Source: JAWKOK01 sp963848115 (lineage in GTDB: Bacteria > Chloroflexota > Anaerolineae > Caldilineales > Caldilineaceae). From it: a DNA stretch of 64,000 nucleotides. The notes under the pieces were generated by a model, which worked only from the letters and a program-made list of their open reading frames with translations, was not told where the DNA came from and ran no database searches. The stretch lies in the NCBI GenBank assembly GCA_963848115.1, contig CAWKCP010000024.1, forward strand, positions 186,001-250,000. The letters run 5' to 3'. The translations under genes and the position numbers were made by a program. Below are positions 19,281-27,273 of this stretch, piece by piece (position 1 is the first letter of the stretch; the number at the start of each line of letters is the position of its first letter).

Positions 19281-19313
19281 TTCAAGGTAAATTCAAGATT
19301 GGTTCAAGATCGG
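19281..19313. promoter_or_regulatory. Three direct TTCAAG repeats at 11-bp period (putative SARP operator)
   Basis: TTCAAG occurs at 19281, 19292 and 19303, exactly 11 bp apart, in units TTCAAGGTAAA, TTCAAGATTGG and TTCAAGATCGG. On the coding strand of the regulator the heptamers read CTTGAAT, CTTGAAT, CTTGAAC. SARP proteins are known to bind direct heptamer repeats with 11-bp spacing. The array ends about 11 bases before the ATG, so it may control this gene by autoregulation. Confidence 0.65.
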
Positions 19314-19437
19314 TTGTTAGGCTGTGGGCGTGCTCAAGTGTATCACGGTTTTTCATTCAAACAAACAGATATTCCGGGATTTTTCGCATGGCCGAAGTTT
19401 ACGCCGTCCACCATTTTTGGGTATCGGATATCGCTGT

Positions 19438-19641
19438 ATGCCTACACTCCACGATCCGCCTCGCTACTGTACGTTCTTATTGACTCTATGGGAGGAGCGC
19501 AATCGAGACCGGGATTCGCCATCTGTGTGGCGTTTACGAATAGAAGACCCGCACACCGGCCGGCAACGCGGATTCGCCAACTTGGAGGCGCTGGTCGAGG
19601 CCCTGCAGCAAGAGATGGCTGAGCCAAATGAAAACGATTGA
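19438..19641 (+). CDS. Small conserved protein, Chloroflexota type
   Basis: A 67-residue protein reading RYCTFLLTLWEERNRDRD, VWRLRIEDPHTGRQRGF and ANLEALVEALQQEM. Short proteins with the pattern FLLxLW...WRxxLEDPxTGxRxGFxxLEAL are, to my recollection, common in Chloroflexota, often near regulators. The ATG at 19438 is chosen because residues upstream are not conserved in type. It is divergent from the SARP gene. Function unknown. Confidence 0.6.
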   Translation: MPTLHDPPRYCTFLLTLWEERNRDRDSPSVWRLRIEDPHTGRQRGFANLEALVEALQQEMAEPNEND

Positions 19642-19819
19642 ATCATGTTTGTGCGCCATTCAGTCGTCACTCTTTCTTGACGGATGCTCGATTGAGCTTG
19701 GGCAATCGGTCTATAAAAACGATGAAAGGATGTGAGGCCAGCTACTCAAGAAAACAGCTCCCACGGTAACTCTATATTTCGCGCAACGCCCGAATCAACA
19801 ACCCACAAGGAGAATCATC

Positions 19820-20848
19820 ATGAAACGGACCGCTTTATCCTACCTGCTTATCGCACTGTTTTCACTGCTCGTATCGGCGTGCATCGCTCCGCCAATACCG
19901 GAACCGAAAAGCACACCCACCGCAGAACCGGCAGACAAACCGGAGGTGGTGAAGGCGTTTGACGCCTCGCACAGCGAACTTCCCGAAGGCATCGCCTTCG
20001 ATGAAGCAGGCAACATCTATGTCAGCCTTGGCCCGCCCATCTTTATCGACGGTGACTTTGGGCAGGTTCGCAAGATCACGCCTGATGGAGCGGAAACAGT
20101 TCTTGTTGAATACCCAAACGGACCCGCGCCCGCTGGGTTGGCAGTGGATGCGTCCGGTGATGTGTACTATGCCCTACCGGCGAATGAGGCGGACGTCGTG
20201 GGTGTTTATCGCCTGGCTGCCGATAATAGCGCAGAGCGGCTGCCCGGAACGGAGGCCATGATCATTCCAAACGGCCTCGCCTTTGACAGCGCCGGCAACC
20301 TCTATGTGAGTGACTCAATTCTCGGCGAGATCTGGCGGATCCCGCCTGGTGGCTCGGCCGAAATTTGGGCGCAGCATGAATTGTTGGCGGGTTGTGAGGA
20401 AGACCCGTTTGGGGCTAACGGTGTCGCCGTGCAAGAAGGAACCCTCTACGCAGCAAACACCGCCAAAGGTCTCCTTGTGTCCATTCCCATGCTGACCGAT
20501 GGGGCCGCCGGTGAACCGGAGGTAGTTGCCGGCGTGGATGAGTGCGATGCAGAATTTGACGATCTGGACGGCATGGACGGGATCGCCCTGGACATGGATG
20601 GGAACGTTTACGCATTGTTGGTCTTGCAGGACAAACTGGTCAAGATCAACCCGACCGATGGTTCGTTCATCACACTGCTAACCGACGAAGATGGCCTTCA
20701 TAATCCTGCCAGCATCGTCTTCGGTGTCGGTGATGGCGATCAGGAGAGCATCTTTTTCGTCAACTACGCGGTGTTGCCCCCCGTGCCTTCCGCCAGCCTT
20801 GGTCCTGCAGTGCTGAAGCTTGACGTAGGCGTGCCGGGGCTGCAATGA
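19820..20848 (+). CDS. Lipoprotein with NHL/SMP-30-like beta-propeller
   Basis: A 342-residue exported lipoprotein. Signal peptide with lipobox LLVSAC (Cys21), then a short Pro/Thr linker. Propeller repeats are visible as LPEGIAFDEAGNIYVSLG, PAGLAVDASGDVYYALP, IPNGLAFDSAGNLYVSDS, GANGVAVQEGTLYAANT, GMDGIALDMDGNVYALLV and HNPASIVFGVGD. These match the NHL/SMP-30/gluconolactonase-type six-bladed fold. The start is set by AAGGAGAATCATC before the ATG. No catalytic residues can be assigned; ligand binding is more likely than catalysis. Confidence 0.85.
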   Translation: MKRTALSYLLIALFSLLVSACIAPPIPEPKSTPTAEPADKPEVVKAFDASHSELPEGIAFDEAGNIYVSLGPPIFIDGDFGQVRKITPDGAETVLVEYPNGPAPAGLAVDASGDVYYALPANEADVVGVYRLAADNSAERLPGTEAMIIPNGLAFDSAGNLYVSDSILGEIWRIPPGGSAEIWAQHELLAGCEEDPFGANGVAVQEGTLYAANTAKGLLVSIPMLTDGAAGEPEVVAGVDECDAEFDDLDGMDGIALDMDGNVYALLVLQDKLVKINPTDGSFITLLTDEDGLHNPASIVFGVGDGDQESIFFVNYAVLPPVPSASLGPAVLKLDVGVPGLQ

Positions 20849-20898
20849 CCCCTGAGTATCCCCGGAGTGTTCCACGCTATGTACAATAGCGATATAGG

Positions 20899-21014
20899 TT
20901 AGGCCGTACTAAGATATTAAATCCCCTTTTGGGTCCCGGCGCCGACCAAATTTTTTCTGGTAGTTGACGTGATTTCGGCCGATTTGGGAGGTTCTAAAGT
21001 TCGGAACGGCCTAA
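20899..21014. repeat. MITE-like element with TTAGGCCGT terminal inverted repeats
   Basis: Ends are TTAGGCCGTACTAAG and CTTTAGAACC-type sequence closing with ACGGCCTAA (21006-21014), a 9-bp perfect inverted repeat with imperfect extension, enclosing 98 bp. No open frame. No clear target duplication is visible. It separates the lipoprotein from the repeat protein. Confidence 0.55.
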
Positions 21015-21242
21015 TTCAATGCGACGGTGATTGCGACGCTTTGTGCGACGTTGTGGATACGCCCGGCCTGTACACTGGGTTCAGAAGGAACGACAGACGG
21101 AACGAAGCAAGCGACGGCAAGTAATGCCGAGAAGGAGAAAACGATGAAGACCCAGACGCCTTTGACCAACACTGGCTTGAACAGCACCGACTTGACCAAT
21201 GCCCGCACGAACAGTCTTTTGACCAATCTCAAGGAGAGCATC

Positions 21243-21950
21243 ATGAATCGCAAGCAGATCAAGACCATCGCTATGACCGCTCTGACCGCTTTCGCCTCGC
21301 TGGCCCTCTTCGCCGCCCCTGTGGCTGCAGACGGCGGCACGCCCGGCCAGATCAACGACCATGCCGAACTGGCCCAATACCAGGCCATGCTCGCCGCTGG
21401 TGCCAATCCCTGGACGAGCGACCAGGTCCGGGTCGAGGTCGCCGATGCGCCCAGCGCACCCCAGCAGATCGCCGACGCCGGTGAACTGGCCGCCTATCAG
21501 TCACACCTGGTCGACACATCAGTTCCTTCGGCGAATCCAACCGTGAACATCGTCGTCCAGCATGGTTTCGAACCGTTCGAGCAGGTCGCTGACCGTGGGG
21601 AACTCACGCAGTATCAGGCATACCTGGTCAACGGCATGCTGCCTGCAGCCGGGTCGCTGGCAACCGTCGAAACCGTGGGCGCCCAGCCAAGCTTCGAGCG
21701 AATAGCTGACCGGGGAGAGTTGGCCGCCTATCAAGCTCAACTGCCCAACTACGCCATGCCGAACGATTCCGTCACCATTCGCATCAGGATGGCCCATGGC
21801 GAGGCTGCGTTTGAGCAGATTGCAGACCTCGGCGAGTTGGCTGCCTACCAGACCGCCCTTGCTGGCGGCGCAGCCCCTCGAACCAGCTACTTCACCGACA
21901 TTGTGGTACAGGTAGACCGGGAGACCTACGAGGCGCTGACACTGCAATAG
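21243..21950 (+). CDS. Secreted protein of five tandem 39-residue repeats
   Basis: A 235-residue protein, not recognised as a known family. A signal peptide (MNRKQIKTIAMTALTAFASL, cleavage near APVAADGG) is followed by five repeats, each beginning with a Q/E-hydrophobic-A/N-D-x-G/A-E-L-A-x-YQ core: INDHAELAQYQ, IADAGELAAYQ, VADRGELTQYQ, IADRGELAAYQ, IADLGELAAYQ. Each continues with a less conserved, beta-strand-like half. AAGGAGAG precedes the ATG at 21243; an in-frame ATG at 21144 also has a good ribosome site and would add an LTN-rich leader. A strong terminator follows. Surface or binding role is inference only. Confidence 0.8.
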   Translation: MNRKQIKTIAMTALTAFASLALFAAPVAADGGTPGQINDHAELAQYQAMLAAGANPWTSDQVRVEVADAPSAPQQIADAGELAAYQSHLVDTSVPSANPTVNIVVQHGFEPFEQVADRGELTQYQAYLVNGMLPAAGSLATVETVGAQPSFERIADRGELAAYQAQLPNYAMPNDSVTIRIRMAHGEAAFEQIADLGELAAYQTALAGGAAPRTSYFTDIVVQVDRETYEALTLQ

Positions 21951-21977
21951 ACACCAGGTCGGACGGCAAACCAATTG

Positions 21978-22036
21978 CCCACAGCGAAAGATTTCCGCCT
22001 CTGAGGAAGGGCGGAGGTCTTTCGCTGTGGGTTTTT
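21978..22036 (+). terminator. Rho-independent terminator
   Basis: Perfect 14-bp stem CCCACAGCGAAAGA / TCTTTCGCTGTGGG with a loop that itself pairs CCGCC with GGCGG, followed by five T. It lies 28 bp after the repeat-protein stop. Confidence 0.9.
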
Positions 22037-22167
22037 GATTTCATCGGGCGTCCAGAAGTCTGGGGTTTCACAGGGGCGACCCTTGCGGTCGGCCCTTCGG
22101 GATCAAGGTCTGTGAATGGGCAAATGGTATGAATGTGTTCAAAATGGGTTTCGAGCGGCATTAAGGT

Positions 22168-22478
22168 CTACGTGGCTTGGCGCCGCCAGAGTTGTTGCAT
22201 TTCGGATGATCGGTCCAGCAGGTCGGCCAGCGTTCCCACATCGTCAATCCGCCCATCTTTGAGCACGATGATGCGATCGGCGCGTTGCAGGGCCGCACGT
22301 CGATGGGATACGACCAGGCAGGCGCGTCGTCCTTTTCTGTGAAGGGCTGCTGCCACATGGTATTTTCGGTTTCGACATCCAGTGCACTGGATAGATCGTC
22401 GAAGACCAGCAGCTCGGGACAGCGCACAAACATCCGTGCCGCAGCTGTACGCTGCACCAGCTCGGAGGCAGGTCCCAC
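22168..22478 (-). pseudogene. ABC transporter ATPase C-terminal fragment
   Basis: On the minus strand: AAARMFVRCPELLVFDDLSSALD (Walker B and D-loop), then after a frameshift near 22330 CLVVSHRRAALQRADRIIVL (H-loop), KDGRIDDVGTLADLL and a stop at 22168. The Walker A half and membrane domain are missing. Confidence 0.8.
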
Positions 22479-22525
22479 CGCATCTTTTTGGTGGTTTGCC
22501 CTTAGGCCAATGCAGGAAAATATTT

Positions 22526-22593
22526 ATCCACGAAGGGTCACGAATTTACCCAGAGGTCAGCATTCTTCGTGTTTCTTTGTGCACCTCGTGGAT
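22526..22593. repeat. Palindrome, CTTCGTGGATCATTA family, copy 1
   Basis: ATCCACGA at the left pairs with TCGTGGAT at the right; inside are GTCACGAATT and ATTCTTCGTG. The right end CTCGTGGATCATTA recurs as TTCGTGGATCATTA at 62170. It lies just after the stop of the glycyl radical gene and could act as its terminator. Confidence 0.65.
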
Positions 22594-22614
22594 CATTATT
22601 TCTTTAGATTCGCC

Positions 22615-23886
22615 TTATTGCCCGATAGCAGCGAAATGTTCTGTGCGGGCAATAATTTCGTTCTGAATGCTTGTCTGCAAGTCGTTAAAATACGCGCTGA
22701 AGCCGGATACCCGGACCACCAAATCCTGATGGCGTTCCGGATGTTTTTGAGCATTTAACAGGGTTTTGCGATCGACTACACTGAAGAGTGCAGGAAAGCC
22801 GAGACCTTCCTCAATCAACAAGAGGATTTTTGCCCAAAATTTTTCAGGGAGGCCGGAATGACAACGAACCGAAAGTAATGGTTGATCGGTTCGCAACTTT
22901 CGGGATGCCTGAATGCACATCATGGAGATCTCATTTGTGATATCTTGGCCTGTGGCGTCCGAACCGCCAATCACAACATTTTGATAACTGCTGCGGTGAC
23001 CGTTAAATTTTACCCAGAGGGCATCAATCAGCTCAGCGGCTTCTTCCCGTGAGAGTCGACCGTGTTTTAGATCGTCTTCATAGAAAGGCAAGAGCATCTC
23101 ATCCAACCGTCCTATGGAAATCGACCCGGATTGATGTTCGATGCAGAGGATTTCATGGGTCAACCAGAGGAGCTGAACAGCCTCGAAGAAATTGTTCGGC
23201 TTTTCTGTGGCGATCCGAGAACAGGCATGGCTTATGTTGAGCAGTTGATGTGCGTATGTGTGAGAAGTAGTGGATTCGCTCAGACTCCTGGCCTTCTCGG
23301 CATAACGGAGAACATAGCTGGTGGCGGATTCACCGACAAGTATCCCGGCCCTCACAGCGTCGGCGGCCTCTTGGGAGGCGCTGTCAAGTTCTTGCCGGTA
23401 TGTCTGTACGATCTTGCCCCAGCCCTCCTGGAGAACCCGATGATACCCGGTAATGACATGACCGCCGGGTGATCCGCGACTAAATAACTGCAAGCGACAA
23501 CGCTTCTGAAAATCCTCAATCAACGCTTGATCCGGATGGCCGATCGGCCATCCCCTGGTCTTGAGGAGATATTCTACCTCGACGTTGACATTCGCCGGTT
23601 TCGTGTACGTATAATCATGCCGCTGAATGTACCCTGCCAGCAATTCGTCCTCTGTCATGGGGATTGCTTTTTCGGCGAGAAAGCGCGCGAGTCCCAACGC
23701 CGTGCGCACCGGCTGCGGTTCATGCGGATACTCCTCAAAGACCCGGGCAAAGACTTCTCTCCTTTGATGAAAGGTCTCTTCGCAATAATTCGTCTTGATG
23801 TTCTGCTTCAACTGTTCCGAACGAGGGCTCAGATGAAGCGCGCCCTTCTGACTTGTGCTTGCTGTATGCGGCATTGTGATAACCAT
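22615..23886 (-). CDS. Glycyl radical enzyme (PFL-like) with the central catalytic region deleted
   Basis: A 423-residue continuous frame where PFL/diol dehydratase-like enzymes have about 780-830. The N-terminal part is typical (EEYPHEPQPVRTALGLARFL, LAGYIQRHDYTYTKP, SPGGHVITGYHRVL, IGRLDEMLLPFYEDDL, LIDALWVKFNGHRSSYQNV up to GLGFPALF). It then passes directly to the C-terminal glycyl radical domain VVDRKTLLNAQKHPERH and VVRVSGFSAYF, with the radical glycine at residue 395. The central strands with the catalytic cysteine (GCVE-type loop) are gone, in frame. No activating radical-SAM enzyme is nearby. Probably inactive, despite an intact frame. Confidence 0.85.
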   Translation of the reverse strand: MVITMPHTASTSQKGALHLSPRSEQLKQNIKTNYCEETFHQRREVFARVFEEYPHEPQPVRTALGLARFLAEKAIPMTEDELLAGYIQRHDYTYTKPANVNVEVEYLLKTRGWPIGHPDQALIEDFQKRCRLQLFSRGSPGGHVITGYHRVLQEGWGKIVQTYRQELDSASQEAADAVRAGILVGESATSYVLRYAEKARSLSESTTSHTYAHQLLNISHACSRIATEKPNNFFEAVQLLWLTHEILCIEHQSGSISIGRLDEMLLPFYEDDLKHGRLSREEAAELIDALWVKFNGHRSSYQNVVIGGSDATGQDITNEISMMCIQASRKLRTDQPLLSVRCHSGLPEKFWAKILLLIEEGLGFPALFSVVDRKTLLNAQKHPERHQDLVVRVSGFSAYFNDLQTSIQNEIIARTEHFAAIGQ

Positions 23887-23988
23887 CGCGTTTGAATCGT
23901 TGGGAAAGATTTTTGCGTAAATAAATGGACGATCTGGGCAATCTGTACTGCACCAGGCGAAGCAACATCGCTGAATCGGTATGGATGT

Positions 23989-24263
23989 TTATCTTTCCGT
24001 CTGTTCTGTCATCAAACCCCAACGGATACCATATTTATCAACTAGATTCGCTGAACAAGAGCTGTATGTTGTGCTGTGCATGGGGACAAGCACAGTGCTG
24101 CCTGGCAAAAGCGCATTGTAGGCGTCTTGAACTTCTTCTCTTGTATCGAAGGTGAGCACGACAAAAAAACTATTCCCGTGACAAATTTCGAATCCGATTA
24201 TGTCGGAGAACATAAACCGTTGCGCGCCGATGTTCATTTCTGCATGGTAGACATAGTTTTTTT
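23989..24263 (-). pseudogene. VOC/PhnB-like gene, 3' half (split by IS)
   Basis: Encodes NYVYHAEMNIGAQRFMF, GNSFFVVLTFDTREEVQDAY and LVDKYGIRWGLMTE, the second half of a PhnB-like vicinal-oxygen-chelate protein. Joined to 26085-26240 after removal of the IS and one copy of the 8-bp target duplication, it gives an uninterrupted protein of about 140 residues (TDEQKN joined to YVYHAEM). The insertion is therefore recent. Confidence 0.85.
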
Positions 24264-26084
24264 GCAGTACCGCAAAAGTTGCTATGAAGTATCGTCAGGG
24301 TAGAGAGCAGACCATCGCTGCGCCAGTTGTTCGAGTTGAGCCTTCGACTGTGTAGCGGAACGGGTATGCAAACGGAATCGACTGCGATGGTTGCGCAGGC
24401 GTTGCCGCTCTTGAACAAACGCCTGGTTGTCAACCTGAGACAAGGCAGTAACGGTGTCAGGCAAAGAGCCAGGACGCGGGATCAGTTCCCAAGCCCCCTG
24501 GCGGTGAATCATGCGTTTGGCAAGGCCTCGCTGCCCAGTGGTAGAGAGCAAACGTCGGTTCAGGTCGCGGAATTCACTTTCTCGCTCATTGTTGGTACGT
24601 GGCAAACCAGTCAAGTCGTAGCAATGAAACAAGCCAGGAGCGTAAGAGCGGGACGTCTTTCCTATCTTGTCGTAGAAGGTAGAAAGTCGAGGCAGAGGGT
24701 TCTGTGGTTTGATGTCATCCAGGTAGTCAAAGAGTTGTTGTTTGACCTCTGCGCCAGAACGTTGGGGCTTGTCTTCGGGATCAAGTAGGTCAGCGATATG
24801 TTCCAACCAATCAGCCGCTTGGCGTAATTCGATATAATCGGCATGCACAGAGAGAAGCGCTTGGTGCAGCCCCTCGCTCACGGCAAGTAGGCGGTCATCG
24901 CACTTTCGGCTGAGGAGTACATCCAAACAAGCGGCCACTTCGCTCAAGCGTTCGAACATTTCAATACCAGCCAAGCGAAATGGCGGACGCCCTTTGAGGG
25001 TCAGCAGGTAGCGCACACGACGCAGGATGTCTCGCACGATGGCTTCTCGTTCGATTTCGACAGGATCGGAGAGGATGGGGGAGTCTTGAGCGGGCGCATC
25101 CGCCGCTTTTGCCAAGGGCGGCTCTTCGACCGGTGAGGGAATCAAACCGGTGACGGTCAATACACCTGGACTCTCGACCTTTTCCTGCCGAATCAGGACA
25201 CCCACCCGACTACGTACATCCTTGCGTAGTGCGACTTTCATCGCTTCGTCCTCCTCGGCCACAGGTTCAGCTATGTTCTTGAGGTAATGCATCTGGCAAT
25301 ACGCATGTTTGGCCTGGGGAAAGACGACTGGTACTGCCGGTTCCAACCCTCGTTGCTTGTCGCTCAACACGGCGGCTACATGCAAGCCCAAATCGGCAAT
25401 GGGCTGGAGAAAGTTCACAAAGGTGCTCTCATCCTGCTGACTCAACCATCCGCTGCGTAGGGTCAGACCACTTTGCAGTTCTCGCACCACCCATAGTTGC
25501 GGCTCGCCTCCCTCCGGGCATAGTCCGTCCAGACTCAGGAGCAGTCCGCTCTGTGCTGACATTTCGTTCAACTGATGCCAACTCTGTCTTTCGTTACAGG
25601 CCAATAGCGGCAGATATCGCTCATGATAGAGATGGCGCACCTGCGACTCACTCAGTTCAAGATGGGGCTGCAAACTCTCGTGTATCGCCTCAAATTGTTG
25701 CTGCTGCGTTTGCCGCACCCAGCCAATCTGGGCAATTACATCGTAGCCGAATGTACAATAGCGCGGTGCGCTCTGCTCCCATCGGGCCGACCGGTGGTGA
25801 ATGCCATATCGGACACAATCTGGGTTCCGACACTCTCGTGGCTGATGGACGAACCCCAATACATCGCTCATTGTCTGTACCGTCTTGGCCCCGCTCGTGT
25901 ACGCTATCCGCAATGGCCCTTCGCACCCGGTGCAGACATCCAGTTCATAACTGTACACAATCGGCTTTCCTGCATAAAATGCTTGTGGGGTTCTCATGAC
26001 ACTGGCTCCTTCCTTTGAATGTTGGAACCATTTTGTCATGAAAACCCCTTCCCTCAAATCTCGTAGCAACTTTTGCGGTACTGC
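24264..26084 (-). mobile_element. Complete insertion sequence, 21-bp inverted repeats, 8-bp target duplication
   Basis: The element is 1821 bp. Its left end begins GCAGTACCGCAAAAG and continues TTGCTA; the right end is the exact 21-bp reverse complement (26064-26084). It is flanked by GTTTTTTT on both sides (24256-24263 and 26085-26092). It carries one transposase gene. The family could not be assigned; the protein and the 8-bp duplication fit the Mutator/IS256 superfamily best. Confidence 0.92.
24282..25997 (-). CDS. Transposase of the 1.8-kb IS (Mutator/MULE-like)
   Basis: A 571-residue DDE transposase. Likely catalytic stretches: LLLSLDGLCPEGGEPQLW (first D), AAVLSDKQRGLEPAV (second D) with the following FPQAKHAYCQMHYLKN pattern seen in MULE-type enzymes. 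The C-terminal third is rich in Arg and leads to a stop codon that lies inside the terminal repeat. The start at 25997 is supported by GGAAGGAGC; an upstream in-frame ATG at 26039 with GAGGGAAGGGG is also possible. The frame also runs on into the interrupted VOC gene, which is a fusion by insertion only. Confidence 0.85.
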   Translation of the reverse strand: MRTPQAFYAGKPIVYSYELDVCTGCEGPLRIAYTSGAKTVQTMSDVLGFVHQPRECRNPDCVRYGIHHRSARWEQSAPRYCTFGYDVIAQIGWVRQTQQQQFEAIHESLQPHLELSESQVRHLYHERYLPLLACNERQSWHQLNEMSAQSGLLLSLDGLCPEGGEPQLWVVRELQSGLTLRSGWLSQQDESTFVNFLQPIADLGLHVAAVLSDKQRGLEPAVPVVFPQAKHAYCQMHYLKNIAEPVAEEDEAMKVALRKDVRSRVGVLIRQEKVESPGVLTVTGLIPSPVEEPPLAKAADAPAQDSPILSDPVEIEREAIVRDILRRVRYLLTLKGRPPFRLAGIEMFERLSEVAACLDVLLSRKCDDRLLAVSEGLHQALLSVHADYIELRQAADWLEHIADLLDPEDKPQRSGAEVKQQLFDYLDDIKPQNPLPRLSTFYDKIGKTSRSYAPGLFHCYDLTGLPRTNNERESEFRDLNRRLLSTTGQRGLAKRMIHRQGAWELIPRPGSLPDTVTALSQVDNQAFVQERQRLRNHRSRFRLHTRSATQSKAQLEQLAQRWSALYPDDTS

Positions 26085-26240
26085 GTTTTTTTGTTCATCT
26101 GTCAATGGTTTCGTCCAATCTTCCGGTCTTGCATCCCTGTAATGCAGGATGAAATCGGCCTTCGTAGAAAACACCCCTTCATAAAAATGTATTGTCTCTT
26201 CGCAGTTGCCTGACATATTTATCACTGGGGTAACAAGCAT
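26085..26240 (-). pseudogene. VOC/PhnB-like gene, 5' half (split by IS)
   Basis: Starts with ATG at 26240 after GGAGGAATCTC and encodes MLVTPVINMSGNCEETIHF, then DFILHYRDARPEDW and KPLTDEQKN. It is the N-terminal half of the protein whose remainder is at 23989-24263. Confidence 0.85.
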
Positions 26241-26345
26241 GAGATTCCTCCGGTTTTTTTACGGCAAGAGAAGCGAGAGCACGCGGTTTTCGGACCCTAT
26301 CCTGCACAACCGAAATCTGACACATCCACAGAACGAACGACGCGC

Positions 26346-26765
26346 TTACCAGTCGTAGTCAGTGTCATCAAACGCAACGGCATCCAAGAAGTCTTCTTTG
26401 TTCTCTTTCAGTGTTTCACGCACCTCGTCCACCGTCGTCTGCTCGATCCGATTAGTCTCGGCCATAAATTTGAAGAACTTTCGAAACGATGCCATATAGG
26501 CTCGAGTATATGCCTCCGAAGCCCACATCGCTTTGCGTGGATACCAATCCAAAAGGAACCCCTGGACATCACCGGCATCCCCTTCGTCCAGGCGATAGAG
26601 TGGTTCGTAGTAGGTCAGGTATTCTGCAAAGAAATCGATATTCTCGCAGTGGCTGTCTACTGTTTTTTTCGACAGCCCGCTCTTCTTCAACCACGACTGG
26701 AATTCTTCCAGGATCGGCTGATTGATTGATCTGATTTTCTCTACTTCTTGATCGTAGTCACTCAT
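26346..26765 (-). CDS. Small protein with integrase SAM-like (core-binding) domain
   Basis: A 139-residue protein: ILEEFQSWLKKSGLSKKTVD, NIDFFAEYLTYYEP, GFLLDWYPRKAMWASE and FRKFFKFMAETNRI. The pattern resembles the N-terminal arm-binding domain of tyrosine recombinases, but the catalytic R-H-R-Y part is absent. The tail is acidic (DAVAFDDTDYDW). It could be a stand-alone DNA-binding protein. The ATG at 26765 has GAGAG upstream. Confidence 0.6.
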   Translation of the reverse strand: MSDYDQEVEKIRSINQPILEEFQSWLKKSGLSKKTVDSHCENIDFFAEYLTYYEPLYRLDEGDAGDVQGFLLDWYPRKAMWASEAYTRAYMASFRKFFKFMAETNRIEQTTVDEVRETLKENKEDFLDAVAFDDTDYDW

Positions 26766-26885
26766 TTTTGTTCTCTCGTTGTTCTCCATAGTTTTGGGGA
26801 TGGATCACACCACAGCGGCTCGACTGGTTTACAATCTTGCCGCACCTACATGATGTTAACCAGCAATGAATCATGTCACAGTTTC

Positions 26886-27083
26886 TTATGCGGCTGCGCT
26901 GCCTTGATACTTCTTAAAATTCTCCGCCTGCTCGAAAATCTCTTGGTCGACCGCGACGAGGTCGACAGGCGGGTATCCATTTTCGGCCAGAAGGATGATG
27001 AGATCCACTTTCAACGCAGCCTTGATGTCATCGCGCCGGCTCCAGTCGGTGTATCTGGCCTTGTCGTCAACGATGACCTTCAC
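26886..27083 (-). pseudogene. Type I restriction subunit HsdR, C-terminal fragment
   Basis: The reading KVIVDDKARYTDWSRRDDIK, then DLIILLAENGYPPV and EIFEQAENFKKYQ matches the extreme C-terminus of type I restriction R subunits (DUF3387-type helical domain). The nuclease and helicase parts are absent. Confidence 0.75.
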
Positions 27084-27273
27084 TTTTCTGGGTCATTCAT
27101 CATCCTTGCCGCGTGTGGTGACTTCTATTTTGAGGAGTAGGCTTTCACGTTGGTTTGCCGTTCTTTTCTGGGAACGATTATAGCAGAGAACGGTTGACAT
27201 TGCTTCGTAGGGCGGCTTTCCGGGTCGATCTCAGATTGAGATGTACCCCGGCTACTCAAGCAAATATGCTGAG

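Noticed and set aside
24282..26240. A 652-residue VOC-transposase fusion protein
   Set aside because: The join lies at the inverted repeat and 8-bp duplication of an IS; it is a read-through frame caused by insertion.
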